DNA of 64,000 nt from contig CP136061.1 of assembly GCA_032622095.1 (NCBI GenBank), positions 167,593,107-167,657,106 of the forward strand. The letters run 5' to 3'. This document shows positions 46,354 to 58,559 of this stretch, one piece after another; positions within the stretch are counted from its first letter, which is position 1; every line of letters starts with the position of its first letter. The notes below the pieces were generated by a model. It was not told where the DNA came from and ran no database searches. It worked only from the letters and a program-made list of their open reading frames with translations. Made by a program: the position numbers and the translations under genes. The stretch comes from Siphonodentalium dalli. Taxonomy: Eukaryota > Mollusca > Scaphopoda > Gadilida > Siphonodentaliidae.

Positions 46354-46780
46354 CCTTCAACTCTAACTAAATAATTAATCAGAATAAGAAAGATTTGTTT
46401 CAAAATTTAATCTGAAAATTATTACAATTAGTCGGACGTCACTGAAAGATTAAATCGAATGAAAATTTCTATAAGTCGAAACTGCATTAACAATTTCTGA
46501 AAATTTTCAAATCAAATTTAATTATCTCGAACAGCTATCAATTAAATCTGGAAATTTAATTTCATAAAATTAAATGAAGTCCAAATTATTCTTGACGTGA
46601 ACTAAATTAAGTGCTGAAACGTACTAACTGGAATATTTTGAACAAAATATTCAAACCTGAAACGTACCAAACGTTCTAATTTAATCTCACCTTTTTACGT
46701 CCGAGGGAAGAAAATAATTTGTGACACCCGTCTTCCTATGTCGTACAAGTTAACATTCAGTTAAACACAACATGGTCAAT

Positions 46781-47872
46781 TAGTGATGTTCCGATAATCG
46801 GAATCGGAATCGGAATCGGCCATCGGCCGATAATAGCCCATCGGAAATTAATCGTACCTCGCAGTTGAACATCGGCTTTTACCGATTGTCAAAATAAATA
46901 AAAACGTTCTAGTATCTAAGCGCAATGTGCACGCTTTAATAAACATACGCAATACAACTGTAGTATTGAATGTAAAACGCAGTTGTAACAGCCTAAAAAG
47001 AAGCCATTGGCATCATCAAAGCAGTCTGATATGATGATATATTATAAGAATGGCAATACACATGCCCGACATCCCGTGTAATATGAAGTTATTGGTTCAA
47101 TCGCGTTGACACGAAATAGATTCAAAGAAAGCTTTAATTAAAAAGCTCACCTGATTAGTGAGGCTTCCTCTAGAGCACGTGTCATGTGACGTCACATGCT
47201 ATGTCAATAACTTGAAGCACACACTGAATGAAATAATACAGTTGTTATCAGAACTGTCTTCAATAACGATCAATGTTAGTAGGGGCATAATTAGCTTTTT
47301 CGTCTGTACAACGTATGCTATGAAATACGCTTAGCTCCACGTTGAACTTGCGAAACAAAAATTGAGCAGGCGGAACTATAAAAGCTTCCGAGTTGTTAAA
47401 AGATAAAAGGTGTGACCAATGGAAACTTGGGAAATCTCAGACAAATATGACAGCAATTATTATCCATCAATCAAAATTTAGTTAATAATCATCGCCATTC
47501 CATACATTGTTGCAACTTACAAGTATTCAATCAAGACTTTTACTCTGCATGCAAGTGTTCCACACATGGTCATAACGTTACTCTGAGTCGGCACCTTTGA
47601 TCTCTTTGTCAAAACAACTACCGGTATACATCAAAGGAAGCACGTGACCGACGTCGGCAGAAATACTGTCACGACAGTGTGTATATATTTCTTTGATGTA
47701 TTTGGCTTTGAAACTATGCGGGATATGGAGTGCATTGGGTGTATATAAGTCCATTATAGGAACAAACGCACAATATATATAAACATCGGAATCGGAATCG
47801 GAAATCGGCCGATTGTGCCTCCAGTTATCGGAAATCGGTCCGATAAGCTTTTTCATTATCGGAACATCACTA
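46781..47872 (-). mobile_element. hAT-A MITE, full copy 3
   Basis: 1092 bp with exact 8-bp duplication TGGTCAAT (46773-46780 and 47873-47880). TIR TAGTGATGTTCCGATAAT. It has one extra CGGAAT repeat near the left end relative to the others. This copy establishes the family as hAT. Confidence 0.95.
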
Positions 47873-48552
47873 TGGTCAATGGTTAGTAAAAATAAACAAG
47901 TGCTGAGGGACATGTTAAGAAGAATATCACAGAAAAGAATATCACAGAAAAGCTAGAAAAATTTCCAAGTCCAAGAACAGACTTGGCTGAGACTGGTTAA
48001 TTTTACCAAATACTAGACTTGGCAGGGAGGGTTAAGTTTATGGCCAATTGAAAAATTGACTTTTATAAGAAAATTTTATAAGAAAATTTTATTTATGTTC
48101 CACTTATTTATCACCTATTTAAGTGAAAGAATACATCCAGGCCATACCTATTTAGTTATAACCATGTTTTATAAGTTTATATGCAACATTAATTTTCTGA
48201 CAACAAAATAATTCCAGTCAATTTGTGTTTACACAATCAGCTGGCTATGACGTCACACGGAATCTCCAAATTCTAAATATAGAATACATTTCATAGTCAA
48301 ACTTTTACAGAACAGCACAGTTTTTTTAGAAGTTCTACCGCTTCCCTTAGCACATTACTACTAAATGTCAGCATACAACGTTCTGTCCCGAGCTGGAAAT
48401 AGTTATATCACTGCACAATCACGATAAACGACACAGTTAAAAATTCGGCCAAATGTTCGCGCACTCCGCTAAATGTCAACAAATCCAAGGAACACGAAGT
48501 TCGATGACGTCACGAATCGTTTGATCGTTGGGCTGAGGTTCCTCTCACTTAA

Positions 48553-49983
48553 AGAGACACATGCACAATCTCGAAGCGTACTTCTGCATATAAGGTCTTT
48601 GTTAATGGTCTGCTGACTCAATATGAAGAAAACAGTCTTGGATCGCGAATTGGCTCAGTCTTCTGCGGCACACCTACTGTTGCTGATGATGTTACCCTCG
48701 TTTCACATGACCCCAACGAACTACAAGTCATGCTTAACATCCTAATGGATTATGCCAACCGTCTACGATACCTTATCAGCGAGCAGAAATCGAGTATCCT
48801 GTCTATCAGCAGAAGGGACCCTGGACATACTTGGACTCTAAGCAACCACCGAATGCAAACCGTGACCAAAGCTACTCACCTCGGCATCACACGTGACGGT
48901 TCATCTAAGCACGGCACAAGCCTGGTGGCACAAGAACGCATCTCAGCAGCTAGACGATGCTCATATGCCCTCCTAGGTGCTGGTTTTCACGGTATGAATG
49001 GTCTCAATCCAAAAGTTTCGGCACACCTCTTACGCTGCTACATTCTCCCTCGATTACTGTACGGTCTAGACGTAATAAATCTAAACAAAAAGGATATGCA
49101 ACAATTGGAAACTTTCTATACACAGACTGCCAAACGCCTACAACATCTTCCAACAAGAACAGCTAACTGTGCATCTCTGCTTATGCTGGGTCTTATACCG
49201 ATAGAAGGAGAAATCCATAAAAGGACGCTTAAAACATATGGTAATATTGTTCGTAACGAAGGCTCTGTGGAATGTCAGCTTGCTGCCAGACAACTTGCGA
49301 CCAAAGGTGACACATCAAACAGCTGGTTCACAAAAGTCACCCGCCTTACCGAACTATATGACCTGCCATCTACTCATGATCTGGTAGCCTTCCCACCACC
49401 GAAACGTCTCTGGAAGAACATGGTGGACACAGCTATAGAAAAACACTGGTTGGGGAACCTTAAACGGGAAGCCATGGATAAATCGACCCTAACACAATTG
49501 AATCTACAAGACACCACTCCTGGACATGTACACCAAATCTGGGATGCTTGCGGATCCGAACCGTTCGCCACAACTATGGCAGCACATAAAATGAAAATGT
49601 CAACAGGCACATATATTTTACAAAGACAAAAAGCTAAATTTGAATCTACTACCACTGACATCTGTCAACTCTGCAACAAAGAACCTGAGGATATACTCCA
49701 CTTCATTGTAACCTGTGAAAGTCTCCATGCTGTAAGAAGCCGCTTCATAACAGCCATAAAAGAAACTCTGAACCAAGCTGGATTGAACCCCAATATTCAA
49801 AACCATTACCTCTTGAAAATAATACTAGACTGCTCAGCATTCGATATACCAAAATACTGCATGCTGAAAATTGAATCCATCGCCAGAGGCTTGTGTTACC
49901 AACTACACCATGCTCGTCTCCGTATCCTGTCCAAGAAGAAAACTGGTCTGAGAGCTCCGCCTGTGGACCCCGGCAGTCAGTGA
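48553..49983 (+). pseudogene. 5'-truncated LINE: end of reverse transcriptase and C-terminal domain
   Basis: Open frame without a natural start. It begins inside the RT: a VADD at 48679-48690 is the YADD-type catalytic box, followed by KATHLGI, the thumb-like SAHLLRCYILPRLLYGLD, and a C-terminal zinc motif CQLCNKEPEDILHFIVTC (49663-49716) as in jockey/CR1/I-type LINEs. The first about two-thirds of the protein (endonuclease, RT fingers) is missing, as is common for LINE copies. A 3' tail of GGTAAAGGTAAAG (about 50137-50152) follows. Sits in the gypsy leader, opposite strand. Confidence 0.85.
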
Positions 49984-50158
49984 CAGCCACAGGTTAGACC
50001 TGACACTACTTGTAGATAATTTATTGCAGACTGAATATATATATGTATACACATACCGGGTATCAAACTTATATGCTCAAGAAGATGTGGTTACGTCCGC
50101 CCATAAGGACGGTTCTCCTGACACAGGAGGGATGTACAGAGAAGGTAAAGGTAAAGTG

Positions 50159-50181
50159 GGTTCTTACACGTTAGGCGCCAA
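50159..50181 (-). promoter_or_regulatory. Primer-binding site of the gypsy element
   Basis: Directly after the 5' LTR on the minus strand lies TTGGCGCCTAACGTGTAAG. TGGCGCC is the typical beginning of a site complementary to a tRNA 3' end (CCA omitted on the tRNA side: ...GGCGCCA). The exact primer tRNA was not determined. Confidence 0.7.
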
Positions 50182-52065
50182 TAAAGCCCTATGGAATTCG
50201 TAACTCGGCTATACATAGTATGTCGCTCAGTCGGTCTAACCAATAGTTCACACGAGATATCTCAATCCCGATCCATAGAGTTTCATACATTTATATATTA
50301 AGAATAATGTCTCCCACGCTTCGTAACTTGTGAGTTTCTGATGTAGGGGCGTTGGGGTGCATAATGAGAAGATGTAATATGTATACATTACATTCTGTAT
50401 TCTGTTAATCTCAATGAATCACAATCTGAACAGCACACTGACACATGTATAGTATGACATCGATGAGACGTATATATGATGATTGATCATGCAACATGCT
50501 GGACGTACACCACAGGCACAGAACAAATGAATAATGATGGATGAGATCTAATCTCTGCTATCTCCATGATTCCATTCCAAGTATTCCAAGAAATTACCCT
50601 AGAATATAAAATTCACTAATCCAACACAAAGTATAAAAGAATATGGGAAAGAGAAATACCTTCCAATACAAATAATATATTAACCATTTCCATTGTTATT
50701 GGAAATGAAAACCAAACTGTATATAAATATATAAAGGCTCCAGAATGGAGACTTCCCATAATGCAACTTTCTATGTTGTTGGAAGTTTTATAAAAGAGTA
50801 AAATATAAAATAACACAAAAAGGGAATGATTACTGGTTACCATTTATATAGTGAACCATCCATATGGAAAGGGACTTACTTAGTTATGGATGGACACAAC
50901 TAAAGATGAATAAATATATTGGACGAAATTGGGTTAAAATATCACAATACACAATCAACGAATTGGTACATAAAACACATATTAAACTTACCAATTCGAA
51001 ATGATTTAGGTCCTGGATGTTTTAATAATAGTAATAGCGTTCCATTTTACTTAAACCTACATTGTAGTTTAGTAAAGATAAAATATACTTTATGATTTAA
51101 ACATAACTGTTTTCAAAACGTTCCGTTTGATTATTCTGCACTATCTTATTTTAGCGGGAAAGATTACTACGCGGTAATGCGTTAATTTAGTTATTGGGCT
51201 GGTTTATATTTGGATTGGGATTGGGCTAAAAGATAAGAACAAGACAGTCAAGTGAGTTAATAGACTGGTACCCTGTCCCAACTCTGCTACTCGCCCGTAG
51301 GGACAGGTATAGGCTAAACAGAAAGTGGAATTTTTAATTGTGTTTCCGGTTTGTGAGATATTGTTTTAAAATAGAAAAGCAAATTTCAACATCGGTACGT
51401 TTTTCTTAATTTAATAATACAAGACGCAAGTATATAACTTTGACAACTACTCAATCAAATTGAATAGAGTGTTTTTCACAGGAATCGACTATCCCCGATC
51501 AACGGCAATAAGTTAAATAGTGCGTAATCATGTTTTTGTAGCTTGGATATTTGGAAACTCTGATGTCAACAAACACCCCCGGTAACCGGTTACATCAATT
51601 TTGTGTCGAAGTTTGCTGTCCCATGTCGCATTTTATTAACTAAATTCGTCGGGGATATATTAACGCTCATGTTGATACCAAAATTAACACAAGGGGTCAA
51701 TGTGATTTGCCTGGGTGGACCTTTTACCATAAATTGCCATACTTTGCTATACCGTCCCATGCTCTGACAAGTTGGTCAGTCTGTACTACATTCATTTAAG
51801 GGGTTTATTTACATTAGTATAAACATATTTTATTCCAATCAAAATAATAACATATATAAACATTTAACAGACATTTTACAGGAGTATAGTATAATATAAA
51901 TTCGATTGATTGGAAAGGGGATTAAACAACAAGCCCAAGGGCTTTTATTAAGTTTGCTCCCCTTTTGTTTCGCGTCCGCTCTTCATTAAGGGTAGAGAGG
52001 GGGTCGGACGGGAAGGAATGAAAATATCATAATTATAGTAATGATGATGTCGTTAGAAGCAGGGA

Positions 52066-52136
52066 GAGAGATTGTGAACGAGAAAGAGATAGAGAGGACG
52101 AGAGAAAGAAAGAGAGAGATAGAGAGAGATAAAAGG
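52066..52136. repeat. GA-rich microsatellite
   Basis: AGAGAGA and GAGAAAGA units, imperfect. Confidence 0.85.
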
Positions 52137-52912
52137 GATGAGATACTGTATTTACATTACTGATACTAACAGGTATCTCCTTCACACAGATATGTCAATA
52201 TAAGTTGATGGCGATAGTTTTATTTGTTCCAAATAAGTTTCGTGAGGTACTAGTAATCACACCACCCACCCTCATGCACGGTTACATCAACATTGAAGAA
52301 GTTTGCTGCCTCATATCTGATTTTTTTATTTCGATGTTTCGGCTATATTATTGTGGTCATTTTAGTACCAAAATCATCTATATGAGGCAGACATATTTTG
52401 TTTGCGTGAGGTGTTTTGTGTCAAACGGGAAAATTTTATAACTCTAAAAACACGTTACACTGGCCTTACTAGTAGTGGAGATGACATTAAGCTACATTTA
52501 TGGCATGTTGCATATGAGACATGAGGTGAAAACTTCCTTCCCGACACTCTTTGGAAAGAAGCTTCGAGAAATGTAAAATTGAAATAAATAAACTTGTCGT
52601 GATGTAACTAAGATATTTAAGCCTAGATCATTGTGTGCATGGAACAAGAGCGAACAAATGTCTCAAATATTAACGTGACTATCAATGGCTTGAAAATGAC
52701 TGTCATCAGTGCATCCAACTAATCAGTGAATTATTTGCATGTGTATCAATTCAGATTATCTGTTACTAGTACTCTCACAACAAGTAAAGTATTCAAGTCC
52801 AGCATAGTGACTGCCAAAAGCATTTAGTATAATTGAAGTTGATCCACTAGACCAACAAAAGTGGTATGGAATAATGCTAGATAATGGGCTGGTTGACCGA
52901 CTAATCATGAAA

Positions 52913-53129
52913 TACAGTAATGCACTAAGTAATCGACTCTTTAACTACAGAAGAATTATGGGTAACTTTTCAGGATTTAGTTGGAAATATGGCTTGTTGC
53001 CATTCATCGGAAAGCTCTTGGGGAGAGCTTTCCGATGAATGGCAACAAGCCATATTTCCGACTAAATCCTGAAAAGTTACCCATAATTCTGCTGTAGTTA
53101 AAGGGTCGATTACTTAGGGCATTACTGTA
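52913..53129. mobile_element. CAGTAATGCCC-family palindromic MITE, best-preserved copy
   Basis: 217 bp, TACAGTAATGCACTAAGTAA to its complement, nearly perfect palindrome with centre CTCTTGGGGAGAG. TA at both ends fits a TA duplication. Nested in the 4.6-kb element. Confidence 0.85.
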
Positions 53130-54079
53130 GTTAGAAATTATGGAATTGTGTGTATAATGCATAATGACGTAGGTTTGCAGATATCAGCAATTTATAGAAT
53201 AATATTTCCAATTGAAGCCTGCTAAATGTCCTCTTTATGTATTTGTTTTCAAAATATGTCAACTCTAGTTGAATTGGAGGGGAAACTGATATCTCAATGG
53301 ATATGCAGGAGATATGCTGGGAAATTTATAATTTGTAAATTGGATGCATAAACCTTTCAGTGAAAAACAATAATAGCAGTTCTTTTTGTTTGAAGTGTTC
53401 CATTTTATAAGTTATACCTTATAGAGTAAGTTATACCAGTGTTTTTTGTGCACCTTTCAGATTTTGGTGGGTTAGTACTGTATTTGTCCACTTCCATCGA
53501 TATTCATTAGAATTTCCATTAGCAGTGTCCAATTTGACCACCCAGGTAGACCTAGAATACTCTCATGACACACTCACCTGGAAACTCCAATACATGATTG
53601 CATGTGTGTGTGTACATGTACCAGCCAGTTTAAAAAAAAAATCTTAATTAAACTTTTTTTCAATTAAATCAGCTTCTGAAACATGGTAAACTGTCACTTG
53701 AACTAGAGCAGATAACTTTCTAGTCATATGAGTGATATCAGTAGGGTTTTATGTGGTTTTAGACCAAAATTAGTGAAATTTTGGGGGTGGGTGACCAAAC
53801 ATTTGAGTAAAAAAATGATTTTTTGCAGGTTTGGGATGGTGGTTCCCCGAAAATGCCAGATGTAAAACACGGCATACCTTCCTGCAAATTTTATATTATA
53901 ATATACATGTAATATTAAATCAATTGTACTGGGATAATGCGTGATAAAATTCAACCACTGGGAATCTCAATTTTCAAATGTCAGGCTGCTTATTTTCTGG
54001 CTTGGTACTAGTACATGAGCTGCTCTGGTCAATATTAATTCAATACAAAATGTTGATTTAAATACATTAAGTTCTAGTA

Positions 54080-54535
54080 TAATTGATTAAAGGGACATCT
54101 CGTGAACAGGTATATACAATTTCCATGGTCATAAAAAGGGAATTAGGGGTCCTTGGGGCCTTGCTTCCCTCCTATGGTGTACTTGTTGACTTAAAATTGG
54201 GTAAAAACCCCTATTTTCATATCATCAGCATCCCTCTCCCTTGAATGTGTGTCTCAAACCGGAGCTGTAAAAAAAATTCAGTAAAGGCCTACTAATTGGA
54301 CATCTCCTGCACAGGTACCGGTATATAGCATGTCCATGGTCACAAAAAGGGAATTCGTGGTTACTTCTTCCCTCATATGGTGGGCCTACATGTATATAGA
54401 CTTGAAAATTGAAGAAAAAACATACTTCCAAATGCATATCACTATCAGCATCCCATGAATGTGTCTCCACCCTGGAGCTCTAGTATATTTTATTAAAGGG
54501 ACGTCTCCTGCACAGATATATACAATTTCCATGGT
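54080..54535. repeat. Diverged tandem repeat, about 195-200-bp period
   Basis: AAAGGGACATCTC(G/C)TG(A/C)ACAGGTA, TTCCATGGTCA(T/C)AAAAAGGGAATT and TGAATGTGT(G)TCTC blocks occur two to three times in the same order. No coding meaning. Confidence 0.65.
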
Positions 54536-55230
54536 TATCGATCTAGATCAAAACGGTCAAGGGAATTTTCAACACCGACCCGACAAACACCTCTACAGTA
54601 CAGGATTCCAAGCACCACAATTTTATGGTTAGATTAATAGGCTATATATGATCTATTTTATCTCATGTAAAGTAAATTTTTGAAAAATTCATAGGACATG
54701 TACTGGCATCTGGCAAGTACAATTGCATTAATATATTAATATTATAATATAATATAGATATAATATTATAATAATTTCTCATAATAATAATGCAATCTAA
54801 AGTTCATATTTTAGAACACCAGCGGTCTCCAGTCAGATTCGAACTGACAATCCCCTCAGTGTAAACTGAGGTGCACTCACCAATGTGCTGTAGAAACTGA
54901 TATAAAGCTGGCATTAAAAAACAACAAATTTGAGTAGAACCCCCCCCCCCCCCCCCCCCCGGCCAGTGCATGTACTAATATAGATCATGCCATGAACCTC
55001 TACTAATGCTAACGCCCGCTAGCATTAGTAGAGGTTCATGGCATGATATAGTACTAATACTATGAACATTTTTTTTATATTTTCTTTACATGTGACAAAA
55101 TAGATCATATATACCGGTAGCTTATAAAACAAACCATAAAAATTGTGGCACTTTGAATCCTGTACTAGTAGAGGTATTTGTCGGGTCGGTGTTGAAAATT
55201 CCCTTGAGCGTTTTGATCTACATGGATCTA
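54536..55230. repeat. Inverted repeat pair (arms about 100 bp)
   Basis: GTCAAGGGAATTTTCAACAC with CGACCCGACAAA and AGGATTCCAAG at 54550-54640 is mirrored at about 55125-55225. The region between holds AT repeats, the tRNA-like sequence, a poly-C run (about 54941-54961) and a short palindrome CATGAACCTCTACTAATGCT / complement around 54990-55040. Confidence 0.65.
54825..54897 (-). tRNA. tRNA-Val-like sequence (TAC), probable pseudogene or SINE head
   Basis: The minus strand folds as a tRNA: acceptor GTTTCTA with TGGAGAC (7 bp with wobbles), D stem GCAC/GTGC, anticodon stem CCTCA/TGAGG, T arm GTCAG-TTCGAAT-CTGAC. The B box GTTCGAATC is intact. The anticodon loop contains TTTACA with TAC, as in valine tRNAs, but is 8 nt long rather than 7, and the acceptor stem relies on wobbles. 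I read it as a tRNA relic in a transposon, not a working gene. Confidence 0.5.
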
Positions 55231-56021
55231 CTTGTAGACATTGATGACGGCGCCAGCTTATTTTAATCATTCGGTATAAAACTTGGTATTCGCTCCATTC
55301 TAAATGAAATTAATAAAAATTGATTACACACAAGAAAGACATTCTTAATTTTAACTGTATCATTGCTAAAAAATTAACATATGAATCATGATTGACTGAC
55401 GTTTCAAGTTTCATAAACAGCAATAGTCACAAAATGTCACAGAAAAAATGAACCCATCGGCCCATCGTGGAATTTTTGGTGTCAAAATAATGGTCTGAGT
55501 GTTGCTAAGAAATCAACATCTAAATATACATTATGGGCCAGCAACTTTTTCGCCTATGAATAAAAAACGAACCAGACATGCTTGAAACGCATGAGTCGAA
55601 AACAGGTAACTGGTCACAATTAAACACACTTTTCATATCATTCCCGAAATCAATAAACACTGTCACTGTTGTATATTGAAACACTAATGGTGTAACTTAT
55701 TGATTATCGATATAAATAGATGTAATCAAATATAAATTATAGATAAAAATGATGATCTTACCGTAGCAATAAAAATCGTAAATAAATTCGCAATCTAAAA
55801 TATCACGTGACAACCGCATCTCATGAATATATTCATGAGCTCAGCCTATACCAGGCCTCAAATACGTTTGCTGGCCTGGGTACTAGGCTAGTGAGTTAAG
55901 AGTGCTAGGTTGATTAGACAGATTATTAGGTTTAAAACAAATAAGTAATAAGCATGTATAAAATAGAATTTGTATAATTCCTACAAAACTTACTTATGCA
56001 TGTAAATATATCACCGTCACA

Positions 56022-57515
56022 CTAACGTAACCAAAAGTAACTAAGATTGACCTTAGTCACACCTTAGTTACTAAGGTTGGCCTTAGACAAACCATGGGTA
56101 AAATAGTATTCACCTATGTTTATGGGAATTAATCATAGATGCATATACATCGTGTACAAGTGGCGACTCAATGTAATATACATTTAGGCGATTTCGGGGA
56201 GGATACTACATGGCTGATCATAAACACATAAACCCTGGATTTCAACTTCAATTTACCCACTCCCCCCATATTATTTGAGCATGCATGGATTTGATACATG
56301 TCCACATATAAAAGCTATATATATTATATAACTGTTGATATTAATTGTTTTGTTATACTAGATGCCAGGTTACTCGGAATTTCCACGCGTAAATATAATT
56401 TTGGATTTTAGGACAACAGGAGGCGACGCATGATCGAGTGACGTATCCCTCTCCTTCCATCCTGGAATTCGACTTTGGTGGTGCATTATCTTCTGAACAC
56501 AATCCGATAAGAAACACTATTCGAGACCGTCCGAAGTAGCATAGCATTTGACTAACGTAACCCAAAGTAACTAAGTTTGACCTTAGTCACAGAAAAACTT
56601 AGTCATAGCCTTAGTAAACCCGTAATTTAGTCATTTTTGACTAACGTAACCCAAAGTAACTAAGTTTGACCTTAGTCACAGCTTAGTTACTTATGTTGGC
56701 CTTTGACAGACCTATAGGTGGTTCAGTGCAGAGGTCAAATGTTAGTATATATACTTACGTAACGATGTGTATATTTATGCAAGTTTATTGATGCAGGCTG
56801 AGTTGTTGTATTTGCCAGGGGTTAATTTATTCATATATAAATTATAATGAAAGTGTCATTCGTTTCGGTTTTGGGTTTTATATTTTTACCAACTTTCGGC
56901 ATTATCTCCCTTAGATTACTCTTTCGAGTCTTTGCAGACGATACAACTAAAAGGCGTCTTTCGCGCTCGTCAGAATCTGGATTAAAATCCGTTACAGATC
57001 ACAATTCTAGTAATTTCTCAGAGGAGCTCATTTAACTTATAATTATATAGTCATACTAGAGAATACACCTGCATCCGATATAAAGAGTAATTCTTTCTGT
57101 GTGATGTGAACATATTTGATTGAAATTCAGACTACAGAAGTTCAGTGTTTGGACAACCTACATTGTTTATATTGTTTAATTGTTTCAATAGTTAATAAAA
57201 TTTATGTTGATAAGTCATTATTTTCATTGCAGGGTTATGATATCCCTAATAATTAGGCCCAATTACATGTACTAATGGATACAGTGATGCCTTAGTCAAG
57301 CCTTAGTTATTTCCGACTAAGGCCTTAGTTATTTCTGACTAAGGCCTTAGTCATTTATGACTAAGGCCTGAGTCAGAATTGACTAAGGCCTTAGTCAGAA
57401 ATGACTAAGGCCCGCCTTAGTCATTTCTGACTAAGCTAAGTTAGTTAGTTTTGAGACGGGGGTTCTGACTAAGGTAACTAAGTTACTTTTGACTAAGATT
57501 TAGTTTTCAGTGAAA
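56022..57515. mobile_element. Right part of the CTTAGTCA-repeat element (gypsy target)
   Basis: Contains repeated TAACGTAACC(C)AAAGTAACTAAG and TTGACCTTAGTCAC blocks (56022-56120, 56553-56700) and a palindromic minisatellite at about 57290-57440. Ends near 57515 with TTTAGTTTTCAGTG, matching the left end at 34938. A 62-codon plus-strand frame (56847-57035) starts with a hydrophobic stretch but has no recognised family. Confidence 0.5.
57290..57440. repeat. Palindromic minisatellite GACTAAGGCCTTAGTC
   Basis: About seven units of a 20-24 bp repeat whose core GACTAAGGCCTTAGTC is a perfect palindrome, spaced by ATTTCT/AGAAAT. Confidence 0.85.
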
Positions 57516-58555
57516 TATCATATGAATTCCGGACAGGTCTCCCGGGATATGGGAATATAAGGATTGGACCGGTATTCCGGTCTCTCGGGTTCAAAGGGCT
57601 AAGGCCAACCAAAATTGTTTCTCAGGCAATTTTATTTTCAGATCAGTACGGGAGGGAGGACTTAATTCAGTGATGAATGACTATTAGTATCCTGACTAAG
57701 TATGGGAAGCCGTTTTCACATTTTTTATTTATTTAGACTTAAGTGCAAATATGCACTTTATGACGTCCAAATAAATAAAAATGAGAAAAAGGCTTGCCAT
57801 AAATAATGAGACAAAATTGAAATATATGTAATGTAATGGCCAACTCCAATGAATATTTTGTTGGCAATTTGGCCCAGTGTAAGACCATATCTATTTATCA
57901 CTGAAACCATTGACCATTTTTGTACGATATCGCAACCGAAAACAGCATGGTTTCCTCATCGATATGGAAACGAGTTGGTATGATTTCTCAAATTTGAAAC
58001 CAGGCAAAACAGCTTTCCTGGCACATTTTGTTTCACCGCATGACACGTCGCATCAGAAAGTAGAACTTCTTGGGTATTTCCCATGATATTTCCCTATACT
58101 TCATATGATAGATAGTATCCCATCTCTGGCCATTGAATCAACCCTATATAGATATTCACAACGCATTTTTTTGCATCCGCGATAAAAATTATCAACGCTT
58201 GTAAAAAAAATTCAATGTGGCAGTGACTGATAAACAAATATTTAATTTTGGATGGGCAAAAGCTTCCATTTGAAATATCCACTAACCTTAACATTGTAGG
58301 AGTATCCAATACTATCATTTAATTTTGGTTTGCCTGTTTTGGATGATCTCGAATGTTGATACTGGTTACAGATTATATGGTTGTCAGTTTCGGTGGTGGC
58401 ATTCTGTATCAGTAACTGCATGGTTCAGTGCAGGGGCCTAGCAAATGTATATAAGCATACGGTGATGTGATGTTCCTGTTCATCCACAAGACTTTGTTTT
58501 GTTGTCTTTTTGGTATATGCTAGGGATATTTTCGTGGATGGACGGTTTGTATGTA
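57516..58555. other. No recognisable gene
   Basis: Spacer with one isolated ACTTAAGTGC motif near 57737 and a CTCTCGGGTTCAAAGGGCTAA end fragment near 57580 resembling TTAA-MITE ends. Confidence 0.3.
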
Positions 58556-58559
58556 TTTC

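Larger units (their letters stand above)
46354..50158 (-). other. Gypsy 5' leader with nested insertions
   Basis: Non-coding for the retrotransposon. It contains the hAT-A copy 46781-47872 and a truncated LINE (about 48553-50152), plus a short tandem GAATATCACAGAAAA near 47927-47952. The leader is therefore about 1 kb without the insertions. No other gene. Confidence 0.6.
51261..55890. mobile_element. 4.6-kb DNA element with terminal hairpins, superfamily unknown
   Basis: Flanked by GTGAGTTAA (51252-51260, 55891-55899); an extra matching A makes 9 or 10 bp. Ends TAGACTGGTACCC and its variant complement GGGTACTAGGCTA. Each end also folds on itself (51261-51316; 55843-55889) with different but compensating stems. 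A 9-10 bp duplication suggests a Mutator-like system, but no transposase frame is present, and the hairpin ends are unusual. Interior: GA-rich microsatellite (about 52066-52130), a TA-MITE, tandem repeats and a tRNA-like sequence. Confidence 0.75.
50182..56021 (-). repeat. 5' LTR of the gypsy element, interrupted by a 4.6-kb insertion
   Basis: LTR sequence at 50182-51260 and, after the insertion, from 55900 (or 55891 counting the duplicated target) to 56021. Starts TGTGACGGTGATATA on the minus strand. The uninterrupted partner LTR (near 36068-36090) gives the empty site for the insertion. Confidence 0.9.

Noticed and set aside
56847-57035. 62-codon frame starting with a hydrophobic, signal-like segment
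   Set aside because: It lies inside the CTTAGTCA-repeat element, has no family match and is short; mentioned there but not called as a gene.
57290-57440. Telomere-like repeats
   Set aside because: The unit is a 20-24 bp palindrome, not a TTAGGG-type array; it is internal to an element.
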